Part shown: positions 43,641-55,317 of the stretch, one piece after another | Layout: the number at the start of each line of letters is the position of its first letter | Position numbering within the stretch: position 1 is the first letter of the stretch | Origin: Dichetophora obliterata | Lineage: Eukaryota; Arthropoda; Insecta; Diptera; Sciomyzidae | DNA length: 64,000 nucleotides | Assembly (NCBI GenBank): GCA_963920525.1 | Contig: OY986438.1 | Span: 185,378,888-185,442,887 of the forward strand | Direction of reading: 5' to 3' | Translations under genes and position numbers: made by a program | Notes under the pieces: model-generated | Databases searched by the model: none | The model's input: the letters and a program-made list of their open reading frames with translations, nothing else | What the model was told of the DNA's origin: nothing

Positions 43641-45756
43641 AGAAAAAACAAATTTAATGAACAGCATACGTTAAAATTAATTCATTTTAATGAAAAAATC
43701 ATTGAATTTTAATAAATTGCTCATAGTTTTTAACGTACTGTTTATTGAAATCAATGAAGTTATATACATTAAAAATGTCTAAATAAATATCAATGATTTG
43801 TTTTTATTATTTTAATGGACTTTTCATTGATATCAATGAAAAGTACATTGATTCCAGTTGTAAATCAAATTTTAACGAACCATACATTGATTTTTAATTA
43901 ACAGTTCATTGAATTCAATATTTAGGTCATTAAATGCAATGTATAGTTCATTAAATTCAATGTATAGGTCATTGAATTTAATGTATAGTTCATTGAATTC
44001 AATGTATAGTTCATTGAATTCAATGTATAGTTCATTGAATTTAATGAATAGTTAATTGAATTTAATGTAAAGTTCATTGAATTCAATGTATTGTTCATTG
44101 ATTTCAATGTATAGTTCATTAAATTCAATGTATAGTTCATTGAATTCAATGTATAATTAATTAAATTCAATGTATAGTTCATTGAATTCAATGTATAGTT
44201 CATTGAATTCAATGCATAGTTCATTAAATTCAATTTATTCAGTTCATTAAATTCTATGTATACTAATTTATTCCGTTCCCAATTATGTTTGAAGTGAAAC
44301 GCGAAGTTGTGAAGACGTGTGGCAATTGTGTGTGTAAATTTTAGATAAAAGGTGATAATAAATTAAAATAAAAGTGAAGAAAATGTTGTGCTTTGAATGT
44401 AAAAGAAAATTTAAATCTATTGAATTACTATTAGTATTAGTATATAATAGGAAATATACCTGGCATTTTAAGTGACTGCTGCCATCATTTTCAAAAAATG
44501 TTTACATTTTTAAAGGATGAAAACCACATAAAAGATAAAGCTGTGCGGGCAAAGTTGGCAGAAATTGAAGATTTCACTAATTACAGTGGTAAGCTTAATT
44601 TTTCTCGAGGCTAAATAAATAAATAGTTATTTTTTTTCAATTAATATCTTTCCAGACAGTACTGCTATGAAACTTCTTTGGAGCCTTCATGGGTATTTGG
44701 TGCCCATTTAAAAAGTATGCAGTAAGGACAACTTTGGAAGAAAAACTTTCCTAAAGCATACAATTACCAGTTCCCAGGAGGCATTCGTTTTTGTTGGAAG
44801 CAGCATCCAGGAAGTCGAAAATATTCAACCAGGCGAAAATATTCAACAAAAAATAAAGGCAAAAATATTCAACCAATAATCCTTGCTGTTGGAGAGAAGA
44901 ACTTCTTCTCATTCCTCATTCATGGATGGTGTAAAATTTCAATTTGTTAGTTTTATTAGAGTCGTAGATGTGTGCTTTAAAATTTTTCAATTATTTCAAT
45001 TAAAATATCCTGCAGCATGCACTCTCCTGTGGGAGTTTATTGCCGTATATTTTTATAAACTTAAAAACTATTCAAAATCTTCGAAAATTTGTATATTATC
45101 TTAAAAATTATCTTTAAAATAAAAAAATATTGATGAAATTGTAATTATTTCCTTATTTTGAAAATGCTTAGAGAGAGATTAACAAATAATTCGTTGAATT
45201 TAATGCATAGATCATTCATTCCAATGAACTGAATACATCAAATTACATGAACTTAATACATTAAATTCAATGAAATAAACATTAAATTCAATGAACTATA
45301 CATTAAATTCAATGAACTATACATTGAATCAATGAAATATACATTGAATTCAATGTAAGGTTCATTGGACTATACATTAAATTCAAGGAACTATACATTG
45401 AATTCAATGATCTTTACATTAAATTCAATGAACTTTACGTTGAATTCAATGAACTTCACATTGAATTCAATGAACTTTTCATTAAATTCAATGAAAAAAT
45501 CATTAATTTTGGCATTTTTTTATGAACGTGTTCATTGAATTCAACGAAGTGTACATTGGTATTCAAGGAACCATTCATTGAAAATCACTAAGTTTAATGA
45601 ACTATTCATTAAAGTATGAAGAAAATTCATTGAAATCAATGCCCACAGTTCATTGGACCAAAATCAATGAATAATTCATTGAAATTAATGCACCTTTTCA
45701 TTAATATAATGTACCTTTTTGATCAAGTGTATAACAGCTGACTAGTAACTACCAGT
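43637..45756. mobile_element. Foldback-like element built of 21-bp palindromic repeats
   Basis: Left array (about 43680-44270) is made of 21-bp units TTCATTGAATTCAATGTATAG with variants; the right array (about 45185-45720) carries the same unit in inverse orientation, so the spacer reads TATAGTT on the left and AACTATA on the right. Every unit contains the 14-bp palindrome CATTGAATTCAATG or a variant. The centre (44280-45180) has non-repetitive DNA with a possible small split gene. The element splits one LINE frame, and CTCTAAA/CCCTAAA-like sequence on both sides suggests an imperfect target duplication of about 8 bp. Long arms of short tandem repeats recall Foldback and Galileo elements. Confidence 0.72.
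44374..44780 (+). pseudogene. decayed split gene in the centre of the Foldback-like element
   Basis: An ATG at 44384 opens MLCFECKRKFKSIELLL, reminiscent of the start of a zinc finger. Further on, FLKDENHIKDKAVRAKLAEI occurs in another frame and ends at a GGTAAG donor-like site (about 44588), with a TCTTTCCAG acceptor near 44655. Frames are broken by stops, so the element is not coding now. Family not recognised. Confidence 0.35.
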
Positions 45757-45893
45757 CAGCTCTAAAAAATAAAGAAACTGTACTCCGTGCTTTTCTAGAT
45801 ATAGAGGGAGCCTTTGACAACACTTCTCAAGAGGCTGTGAGAAAGTCACTACACAAAAAAAGGAGTAATTGATATGCTCAGCAGATGGATATC
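45755..45893 (+). pseudogene. LOA-like LINE RT fragment, part 2
   Basis: Continues the fragment at 43400-43640 after the inserted element: KNKETVLRAFLDIEGAFDNT, EAVRKSLH, then a frameshift and GVIDMLSRWI. It contains the first catalytic Asp region of RT. It ends where the repeat motif CGGTGATTCCATGTCAAAT begins. Confidence 0.7.
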
Positions 45894-46034
45894 GGTGATT
45901 CCATGTCAAATCAGACGCTTTTCGAAACTCAAATTTCTGTAAAAATTTGGTACTTTGCACGTGGATAGTACTTTAAAAAGAAAAATTTTTGCATACTTTT
46001 TGTTGTAATTTTCAATTTTTTTTGCAGTTATACA

Positions 46035-48019
46035 CAGTGAAAAATTATAAAGAAAAACAAAAATTGTCATACGGACATGTACACAAACAACTATATCTTC
46101 TAAGCCGTTAGTCCTACAAGAAAATGTTTATGACATATTTTAAAGATCTTGAATTGGTATTTATTGTGGTGTCCTTTTTATACAAACACTTTTGTAAACA
46201 ATTTTAAATTTTTTGACCACTAACAATTTCATTCACATTTTTCATAGTCAGCACCACTATTTCTTTGGAACTTTGAAAATATTATCGTATTGAGGCAATT
46301 ATCTAAATCAAAAATATTGAAAAAAACTGTAAATCTAGAAATGTGTGCAAAAGAAAGTGTGAATAAAATATGCAATAATAAAATTTACAAAAATCACATA
46401 ATTATTTTTTCTGGCGCAGCTACGATATGTAAAATCAGACACATTGAAAAATTTTATCAATTCGACGCTCTATTTTTTAAATTTGCTAAACACTTTTTTG
46501 GTTGTAACTCCATGATGTATACCTATATTAATACTAAATTATATAAAATTGTTTAACATTTTATTTATAATTTTTTTTTTTCTTGTAAACGTGAAAAATA
46601 GTATAAAAAGTTGATGTATATGTAGTGCGCATAAGTTACGATGCAATTTCGCAATGCTAAAGCACGACACAGTAGCAGTTCATTTATTCTAGCTTGGTTT
46701 AACTAATTTCCTGCTGAAAAAATTGCGAGAAGTAAACAAAATATTTTACTTCTCAGATGGAGCAGTCACTCAATATAAGAACAAAAAAAAAATTTTATAA
46801 ATCTATGCAAGCACAAAGTCAATTTCAATATCCCCGCAGAATGGCACTTTTTCGCTACATCGCACGGCAAAGGACCATGTGATGGTTTTTCATGCACAGT
46901 AAAAAGACTTGCGGTAAAGGCTAGTCTGCAAACATTAATAATCCGACAAATACTGCTGTAGTATTTTATAATTGGGCTTCAAAGAACATGACAAGTATTG
47001 AATAGGAATATTTTTCATCAAAGCAGTACAACTCTGAAAAACAATCTCTGGAAAAACGATTCGAAAAAGCAATAATGATACGTGGGGCCTTAACCCACCA
47101 TGCCTTTATACCACGGGGCAAGGGGAAAATTGATACGCGCATTACATCCACATCATATCAACTATTGTTTAAGTTTACAAGAACAAAAAAAATATATAAA
47201 TAAAATGTTAAAGCAATTTTACATAATTTAGTACTAACATATGGATACATCACGGCATTACAACCAAGAAGTATTTTAGCAAATTTCAAAAATAAAGTGT
47301 CTGCAGAGAAATAGTATATTTTAACGAAATGATAAAATTTTTCAATGTGACTGATTTCACATATCGTCGCTGCGCCAACAAAAACAGTTATGTGATTTTT
47401 GTAAATTTTTTTACAGCATATTTTGTTTATACTATCTATTACCCACATTTCTACTTTTGCAGTTTTTTATATCTCTTATGATTTAGAAGTCATAAAAAAC
47501 AGTTATTGCTCGCAGTACTAACAACGATATGAAAAACTTTGTTTTTTTGCTCTCCTGAAAAGTTACTGAAGTACTTATAACTGTTTTTGTTGGCGCAGCG
47601 ACGATATGTACCTAGCTTAGCAAAAAATACTAAAAATTCAATTTTTAATTAAAAATTAAAGTTTTTTATACTTAAAAATTGTGTAGTCAGTTTTTGAAAA
47701 TTGCGTTAAAAATAGTAAAAATTGATTCTCCAACATCAAATTTTAAGAATGCATTAAGAATGAATGCCTTAATACGATAATATTTTCAAAGTGCCAAAAA
47801 AATAGTGGTGCTGGCTATGAAAAATGTGAATGAAATTTTTAGTGGTCAAAAAATTTTAAATTGTTTAGTTTGTAAAAAAGGAAACCACAATAAAGACCAA
47901 TTCAAGATCTTTAAAATAATCCTGCAATATTTTCTTGTAGGAATAACGGCTTAGAAGATATAGTTATTAGTGTACATGTCCGAATGACAATTTTTGTTTT
48001 TCTTTATAATTTTTCACTG
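46035..48019. mobile_element. 2 kb inverted-repeat transposon, decayed
   Basis: CAGTGAAAAATTATAAAG starts the left arm and its reverse complement ends the right arm at 48019. The arms match inward through GACATGTACAC, AGATATAGTT, AAAGATCTTGAATTGGT, CAGCACCACTATTT and TATTATCGTATT motifs, then again between about 46330-46590 and 47160-47450. The right arm holds an extra segment (about 47460-47740). The centre carries a protein relic. TSD not resolved. Confidence 0.72.
46735..47160 (+). pseudogene. relic of a widespread uncharacterised transposon-associated protein
   Basis: Plus-strand frames give YFSDGAVTQYKNKKKF, then FATSHGKGPCDG-like sequence split over frames, VKRLAVKASLQ-like sequence and, after a further shift, RFEKAIMIRGALTHHAFIPR. 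I recall this FSDGA-SQYKN and SHGKG-CDG order from uncharacterised proteins present in many copies in insects and cnidarians, but cannot name the family. Several frameshifts and stops; non-functional. Its position between long inverted arms suggests it was the element's own gene. Confidence 0.5.
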
Positions 48020-48870
48020 CAATAGACAGTTGAATATCTATAGTAATAAAACTCATTTTCTGTTTGTTTGGCCTTTATACAAATCTAAACGGCTCAACGG
48101 ATGTCGCTCAAACTAGGTACACATATTAAGTTTTTCCCAACTTAAAATGTTACATACTTAGTTTTTGCCACGCCCCCTCTGAAATTTTTCAACTAACGGT
48201 AATTTTGTTATTATAAAACTTTTTAGTATCAGAGATTTTTGTACATATTTAAATTTAAAATTTTTTTGTTATTTTGACATCAAAAACACTCACATATCTT
48301 CAAAATTGGAGAAATTTTCAGTACAACGACTTTTTCATTAAACATCGTTACCTAAGAAAGAGAAAAAAACGACATGAAAATCAAAGTTTGGTCTTTCGAT
48401 GCAAATATTTCCACTGTTCATTAATAAATTTCATTAAAATTTTTTTTGTTCAAAAGTTCAATAAATTCACTTCACAAAAATAGGTTGAACTGTACCGTTA
48501 AGTGAGTGTATATATGTTTTATGATTATGTCAAAAAAGGTCCAAAATATTGACTTTTTACTCAAAAAATGACTCAAAAATTATTGTTGTTTTAATAATGA
48601 AATCAATTAAAAATTGCACATCTGGCTACTTTTCATATTACATAGCATTTATTTGCAAAAATTCTTCCAGCTAAGCGCAAAAATTATTTTACTGTTTTTG
48701 TCATCAAAACAACAAGGGTACCCCCTTTGATTTTTTTCAAAAATTACGCCAATATCTCTTTCCAATCAAATGTTATGGCTAAAAATCTATTTTTTCATAC
48801 CAGACTATTAATATAACTTAGTTTTGTGTTAAAATTCTCTATATAGTTTGAACGTCCCCATTTATCTCTA
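48020..48870. other. repeat-derived non-coding DNA
   Basis: The segment 48045-48190 (CATTTTCTGTTTGTTTGGCC, then CGGCTCAACGGATGTCGCTC) resembles an arthropod interspersed repeat that typically reads as a conserved plea for a query; no coding potential is seen. The remainder is AT-rich without recognised features. Confidence 0.35.
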
Positions 48871-48873
48871 AGA

Positions 48874-49257
48874 ATGCAGTTGTGTGTTGTTCCTCTTACT
48901 ACTCAGGTTTCTGTTCCACCTAAGCCAATCATTGCAATTCCACCAACTAAATCAATTTTTGTTTCTCGCTTAGCTGCGGATACAACAGAGGTTGATATAG
49001 ATTTTACCATTAAATCAAAGTTGAATTGTTCCTTGCATCTTTCGGTTCATAAATTCAAATATTCAAATGTAAGATCGATTACTTCTTTTAGATTAACAGT
49101 TCCTGATAATTTATTTAATTCCATAGTTGATGTAAACTTTTGGCCGCCTAACACAATTGTACGCGAATTTGAATTTAAAAGCAATCCAAGACCGGTAAAT
49201 GTTGGACATTTGCCGCGTCCACGAAATAGCCCTGAATCTCATCCAAAAAACTATTAA
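48874..49257 (+). pseudogene. C-terminal part of LINE ORF1
   Basis: 127 codons with KSIFVSRLAADTTEVDIDF, KFKYSNVRSITSFRLTVP, FWPPNTIVREFEF and a Pro-rich tail ending before the endonuclease frame. The IFVSRL-x-TTEVDI and FWP-x-N-x-VREF wording is typical of ORF1 proteins of CR1/jockey-group LINEs. The N-terminal part is missing. Confidence 0.65.
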
Positions 49258-49283
49258 TAAACCGCAAGTCTAAATTAGAGCTT

Positions 49284-52112
49284 GTGTATCAAAATGTCAG
49301 GGGTCTTAACTCCAAACTTTCCGATATTTTCATAAACAGTTTTGATTTTGAATATAACATTATAATTTTTACAGAGACTTGGCTTCGCTCTAATATCTTA
49401 AATTCTGAAATAATGTGCAATAAATATCAAATTTTTCGTAAAGATCGTCATGATAAAATCGGTGGTGGTGTTTTGATAGCTGTTCAAAACTTGCTTGTAT
49501 CTGAAGAATTGACAATTCTTGACACCAGTGACATTGAGTTCATTTGTGTTGCAGTTAAATTAAAAAATAGTATTATTTATGTTACCTGCTCTTACATTCC
49601 TCCTAAATGTGACTTAACAATGTTTTTAAAACACTTACACGCCATCGAAAAAGTTCATAATTTGTTAAAAAATAAAGACGTTCTTATTGTGCTGGGTGAT
49701 TTTAACCTACCTTTTGTGACTTGGAGATCGTCTGACGATTCTTCATTTCTTACTCCTGTTTCCAATAGTGATTGGATAAATGACTTCTTAGATAAGCTGT
49801 CTGATCTGTGTTTTCAACAAGTCAATGATATTTTAAATATAAACCACAGAACCCTAGACCTTGTATTTGTAGATAGATGCACTACTGTTAATCTCCATTG
49901 TTCGAATCCCGTATCTCTTCCAGAAGATGTACATCATCCAACTCTTGAAATAACAGTTTTACTCCCTCACGAAAAATAAGATAAAGTAACTTCTGATGCG
50001 CGAAATAAAAAAGTTTAGAATTTTTAGAAAACGGACTATGTAAAACTTAATTTCTTACTTTCGCAGACTGATTGGTCTCCAATTTTAACTAGCTGAACAT
50101 CATATTCATATTATGACGTCGAGTCTTCTGTACAGTTTTTCAATGATACTCTGCAAAGATGTTTCTTATTGTCCGTCCCAAAAAAAGGTGTTTCTCCAAT
50201 CCTTTAAATCCACCCTGGCTAACAAATGATCTAAAGGCACTTAAAAATTTAAAAAATCGTTAATTTAAAAAATATAAAATATCTGGTTCTAGTTTAGACT
50301 TTGCTTCCTATTCTTCTTGTCGTTATAGATATCCACTATTTAACAAACAATGCTATTCTGCTTATATAATTAACATAAAATCTCAATTTAAAGATGATCC
50401 AAAACTTTTCTATAGTTTTGTTAACTCAAAACGTAAAGCCTCCAGTTTTCCACCCCTTATGAAATTCAATCAGGAAGAATCATCTTGTGACAATGTGATT
50501 TCTAACATGTTTGCAAACTTCTTTAAATCAACTTACTCCGATATACCATTTAATACTAGCACGGTGTATCCTTTTCTCCCGCCAGTTAACTCTTTTGAAA
50601 CTCCTGTAATAGACCCAAATATTGTCATGTGTTATCTTCGGCAAGTAAAATCTTCTTTTACGACCGGCCCTGATAAAATTCCAAGCTGTATTTTGAAGCA
50701 ATGTGCTACAAACCTGTGTACTCCTCTAGCAAACATTTTTAATATTTCCTTGCATACTGGTTATTTTCCTATTAAATGGAAGGATTCTTATATTATACCC
50801 CTTCATAAATCTAGCTCCAAGATAGATGTTTCTAACTATCGAGGAATTGCAAAATTAAGTACAATCCCTAAGTTATTTGAGAAAATCATCACTGATCAAT
50901 TAACCGACTCCGTGTCTTCCACCATTTCTGTCTTTCAACATGGTTTTCTGAAGGGTAAGTCCACTACAACAAACCTCTTAGAGTTTACTACGCGTGTTAT
51001 AAATGGTTTTACTTTGGGACTGCAGACTGATGTTATTTATACGGACTTTAGCAAAGCTTTCGACAGTGTTAATCATAATCTTCTTTCGAAAAAACTCCAC
51101 CTTATTGGGTTTCCTGTCACATTATTCAATTGGATAAATTCGTATTTAACTAGACGTACTCAAAAGGTTTTATATAAGAATTCTCTTTCAAAAAGTATTT
51201 CGGTCACTTCTGGCGTTCCTCAGGGCAGTCATCTTGGACCGGTTTTGTTTTTACTATTCATTAATGATCTTCCTTCGGTAATAAAATACTGTAACGTCTT
51301 AATGTACGCTGACGACGTGAAACTTTTTCATTGTTACAAATCACCCGAAGAACGACATCTTTTACAATCTGATCTAAATAGACTTGTGGACTGGTGTAGC
51401 TTAAATATATTAAATCTCAACTTAAAAAATGTAAGCAAATGACATTCTCGCGAAGATCTGCTAATAACATAAATTACACTATAAATAACACTAACTTAGA
51501 AATAGATTCCAGTTTTCTCGATCTTGGTGTTATTATGGATTCAAAACTTCGCTTCAATCTCCACGTTAATATGGTGATAAATAATGCAAGAGGAGTCCTT
51601 GGTTTCATTAAAAGATGGGCTAAAGAATTCAATGATACCTTTACTACTAAATTATTATATACCTCTCTCGTAAGGCCAATTCTTGAATATGCACAATATA
51701 ATGTCTACATCGACGCCATAGAATCCGTTCAAAAACAGTTTTAATTTTTGCTTTACGTCATAGTCGTTGGAACCCCAATATTATGCTTACATCGTATGAA
51801 ATACGCCTTAAAATTATTTTACTACCTTCCCTAAGAAGCAGAAGAATGATGCTTAATGTCTTGTTTCTGTATAAATTACTTCGTGGCGAGATTAACTCGG
51901 TATATCTCATCTCAGCTCTAAATTTTAACATCCCAAGGAGAGGAACTAGACATTTTCTGTTTTTCAAGTTGAGTCAGTGCAGTTCTAATTACGCTAATCA
52001 TGAACCTTTACGATTTATGTGCAGTGATTTCAATGATAACTTCAACATGATTAATTTTTCTGATTCGGTAGACGTCTTAAAATGGAAAATTATATTACAT
52101 TTAAATAATTAA
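49284..52112 (+). pseudogene. CR1/jockey-group LINE ORF2 (endonuclease-reverse transcriptase), frame-broken
   Basis: Endonuclease (49284-49979): YQNVRGLNSK, FTETWL (catalytic Glu), GGGVLIAV, VLGDFNLP (Asp/Asn), RTLDLVF and a DVHHPTLE terminus where family members usually have Ser-Asp-His. Stops fill 49980-50458. RT (50459-51442): GPDKIPSCILKQC, NYRGIAKLSTIPKLFEKII, FQHGFLKGKSTTTNLLEF, YTDFSKAFDSVNH, SGVPQGSHLGPVLFLLFIND and MYADDVKLF with intact YADD. A frameshift at about 51440 separates the thumb (51439-51744), followed by NVLFLYKLLRGEINS-type 3' sequence up to 52112. No RNase H. At least three frame breaks make it inactive. Confidence 0.82.
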
Positions 52113-52229
52113 ATCAATTTACCTTCATCCTATTATACCTAACGCAATTTTATAACAATGTAATATTGGCAAATGGGATTGTTCTGTTTCTCTTTTTTGT
52201 CTCGATATTATGTTTTATAAAGTAAGCAC

Positions 52230-54256
52230 CAGAGACCTGCAACGAGTAGTTATAAATTGAGTTGACTCGAGTATATACGTATTAATTTGCCTTCTACTTC
52301 ATATTCGGACTCGTTCCAACATGTTGTTATACGTATAACACGCAGCTTAATTGTAATGCTTCATAAGCCATACTCCAACGGCCAGTCGTACGTAGTCGAT
52401 AACAAGTTGCGTACAACATGTTAATGGCCTTCAAACGAATTATCGTGGCTTTTGTAGGGTTGCCAGCTTTGGTGTTAGTTAAGAATTTTAGTTTGAATCT
52501 TATTATTGAATTATTCTGATGTTATTCATTGTGTCGTAGCACTATACATAACGGTACAATATGAAGAGCAACGGGTTTGTTTTATATAATTTTTTGGAGT
52601 TAAGTGTGCCATTATTCTTTCGATTGCTGACTGCATCAAAGCGTATTAAGTAAGTTTAAAATATGTTGTCAACACCTGAAAATATAAAATACCCCAGGAA
52701 AATTAAAATCAAATGAAAAATTAAATCAGGCTTGGCTTAGCATAAAAAAATATTCATGAAAATATTAGTTCGGAAATTATTATCGATTCATACGCATGTT
52801 CATTTCTTTTAAATAAATGTAATTCGGTTTTCTCGGTTCGATATAATATGTTGTATGAATTTATTATTTTTAAATAAATATTCAAACGCTAATTTATATA
52901 GCGTGTTTTTAGTTCAGCGTGTTTATAAACATTTATAAAAAATTTAAGAAAATAAATATTTTTGTATGCATAACCTTAACAGTAGTAGTTTACCACTTAT
53001 TGATGATTTTAATGACTGAATTAAAAATTTTTTTTAAGCTTTTATTTTATGCTTATGATTTTCATGATTTTGAAGTGTGTGAATATAATTATTTTAGTTA
53101 GTTTAAATAAACAAACCCATTAAATTGATATGTCTTCTTATTATTTCTTTCGAAGAAGCTCCCATTATATACAAGGTGTGTTGTCTTCGTTTTTGCACCA
53201 TGGCATAATCGCACAGAAAAGTTCCATAAAGAAATGTTTACAGCAACTTAAGGGGACAGTACACACCTGCATTTTCAAAAAATCAAATTTTTTTATGATT
53301 GATTTTAGTTCAAAAGACCCCAAAGAATCTATTTTTAATGATATAAAATTACAAATTGATTTCTATGTTATATGGTGAAGGTTTTAAACGCAGAGCGCGT
53401 CAAGGCCGTATAGTCGGTGTCAAAAAATTTAAATCGCTTTTTCTAGAAATCACATTTTTTGAGTTGGCGGGCGTGATAAAAAAAATATACTACACTGATT
53501 GTCTATAGTCATAAGTCTATAGATTTAACTACGGATAGAAAGATCGGTAAAGTATTTTTGGTTTTCAAGAGATTTTTTGGTCCAAAAAATTGGCTAATTT
53601 CGAAAAACGCCGCCATTTTGTCAATTTTGCCAAAAAATTCTTTTAGTTCAATCTATAGCGGCTTTTATGCTAATTAAAACCCTGTTCTTCTTTTTTTTCA
53701 GACTTCTTTGATGGAAAAGATCCGATTTTTTTTGTATACTATGAAAATAAGTATGCAAAGTTTCAAAAAGATATCTTGTTCTTTCTTAAAAAAATTTGCA
53801 CTTTAAAAATTTCATTTTTGAATAATCCAGGTGTGTTCCTTTTAATGTTCCTTTAAATAAAGGCAAGCGAATTATATTTATTTCATTAAAAAAAATTCGG
53901 TGGTAACTCTTCTACTCTTCTAACAGCGGCAGAAACAGAGCGTTCGTTTGAAACAGCCACAGCGTTTTCATACCAAATACGCTAGTAATGACCTATGGGA
54001 CTGCTAGTTGAGCTATGGGACTTCTGTTTGAGCTATGAGTATTTGGTATGATTGATAACAAGGTTTGATGTTGAAGTCAGTATTAGGTTGAACTATGACG
54101 TTCGATTGATGGATCAAACAATGAACGATGTGTTACTCTCTGAAGCAAAAGTGCTTCCAGTGGTAGTGGTGGTTGTTGTTTGATGTGCACGTATAACTAT
54201 TCGACTTTGCATGAATCACTATAAGTCGCAAAAACATGACTCGTTGCAGGTCTCTG
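52230..54256. mobile_element. hAT-like element with perfect 8-bp target duplication
   Basis: CAGAGACCTGCAACGAGT begins the element at 52230 and its inverse ends it at 54256. GTAAGCAC lies directly outside both ends (52222-52229 and 54257-54264). An 8-bp duplication with CAG-starting TIRs is the hAT signature. The 2027 bp include a nested TTAA element (53248-53856); the rest is AT-rich and has no intact transposase. The perfect duplication suggests a fairly recent insertion. Confidence 0.83.
53248..53856. mobile_element. TTAA-bounded MITE nested in the hAT-like element
   Basis: TTAAGGGGACAGTACACACC at the left and, read inverted from 53856, TTAAAGGAACAT followed by GGAACACACCTGG. The imperfect TIRs both lead into an ACACACCTG-x-ATT-x-TCAAAAA box. 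TTAA is at both extremities (53248-53251, 53853-53856). A TTAA target suggests piggyBac or Kolobok mobilisation. No coding sequence. Confidence 0.65.
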
Positions 54257-54264
54257 GTAAGCAC

Positions 54265-54892
54265 CATCAAATATGAATCGTTTTTAAAACTTACTTTTTA
54301 ATTATTCAATAATTTAATTTTTAATCGAATTGGGATTCACGTGCTCACGTGGTTTCCTGATTTGAAATTAGACTGAACTGACACTATCACCTGGATTGGT
54401 GTGCCAGAGTATATCTCTTTTCCATACAAGTTTATTCCTGCGTTGGCCCAAATGCATATCCAACTAATTGGGATTTTGATTTGGCGGATATGAGATTTAT
54501 CTCATATCCACGTAGGTCCTTGGGTTGGACAATGGCCGCAAACCAGTTAAAATGAGTTTAGTGTTTTTGATTGTTTTTCGGGTACCTTAAATTGATAATT
54601 ACTATTATTTAATTCGATTTTGCTTATTTATATAGAATCAAGTATACTTAAATACGCGTTTATATATATTCAATTTTTAAATTCCGCTGAAAAGCCAATT
54701 AATGTGCTTAGTGGAAAATCCTAATTGCCAATAGGGGGTATGTTTTAGTACGTAGGTGCATTCTGTCTGTCCCGGCTGATTCGGGCAGATTTTAGAATGT
54801 GAATCGTGCATGCGTATAGGACGGGTATACGTATCTTTGGAAGATTTCATACCTCCGGGCGAATCAAAAAAAAAAAAAAAACAAAAAAAAAA
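54265..54892 (+). other. probable 3' region of the LINE with A-tail
   Basis: If the hAT-like insertion and one GTAAGCAC are removed, the LINE 3' sequence (52113-52229) continues into this segment, which ends in an almost pure A run at 54866-54892. That run could be the retrotransposon tail, making 48.87-54.89 kb one LINE insertion. The link is inferred; there is no coding sequence here. Confidence 0.4.
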
Positions 54893-55109
54893 GTAATTAT
54901 GAACATTTTGGATTATATAAAATCTTCTTTATAGTGATCTACTTATTGTATTTTAAATTGATAGAAACTAAAAAAAAAATTGAAAATTACAAAAAAAGAA
55001 ATTATGCAAATATTTTTCTTTTTTAAAAATCTATTGACGTGAAAAAATTAGAAAAAAATCGGAATCGTCAAAATTAGTTTTTGGACAAAAGCGTCCGATT
55101 TGACATGGA

Positions 55110-55317
55110 ATGACCGATATTCTCCAGATTTTTCCCTGCGACTATTTTCTATTACCAAACCTGAAAAAATGGCTCGGTAGTAAGAGATGTAGGTCAAATG
55201 AAGAGGTCATCGCTGAAATAACGCTTATTTTGAGGACCTTGATGAAAGCTTTTATTTGTTAAAAATACAACAATTGGAAAAATGCTGGACTAATGTTTCG
55301 GTATAAAAAGAGACTAT
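55110..55317 (+). pseudogene. mariner transposase C-terminal remnant, interrupted
   Basis: Plus-strand frames read YSPDFS, PEKMAR, then after shifts NAYFEDLDESFYLLKIQQLE and KCWTNV, ending RDY just before the insertion at 55318; VEN follows it at 55978. These match the C-terminus of mariner transposases (YSPDLAP, then the FEDLDKSYY and RWTKC region). The relic is truncated upstream by a CGGTCATTCCATGTCAAAT-type repeat end at 55091-55120. Confidence 0.72.

Noticed and set aside
43922..44233. 103-codon repetitive protein with a 7-residue period
   Set aside because: A 21-bp tandem repeat is divisible by three, so any unit without stops yields a periodic open frame. There is no sign of coding selection.
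53923..53965. Possible hAT dimerisation motif (TAAETERSFETA) in the hAT-like element
   Set aside because: Only a dozen residues resemble the family's C-terminal box, with no surrounding frame, so it may be chance.
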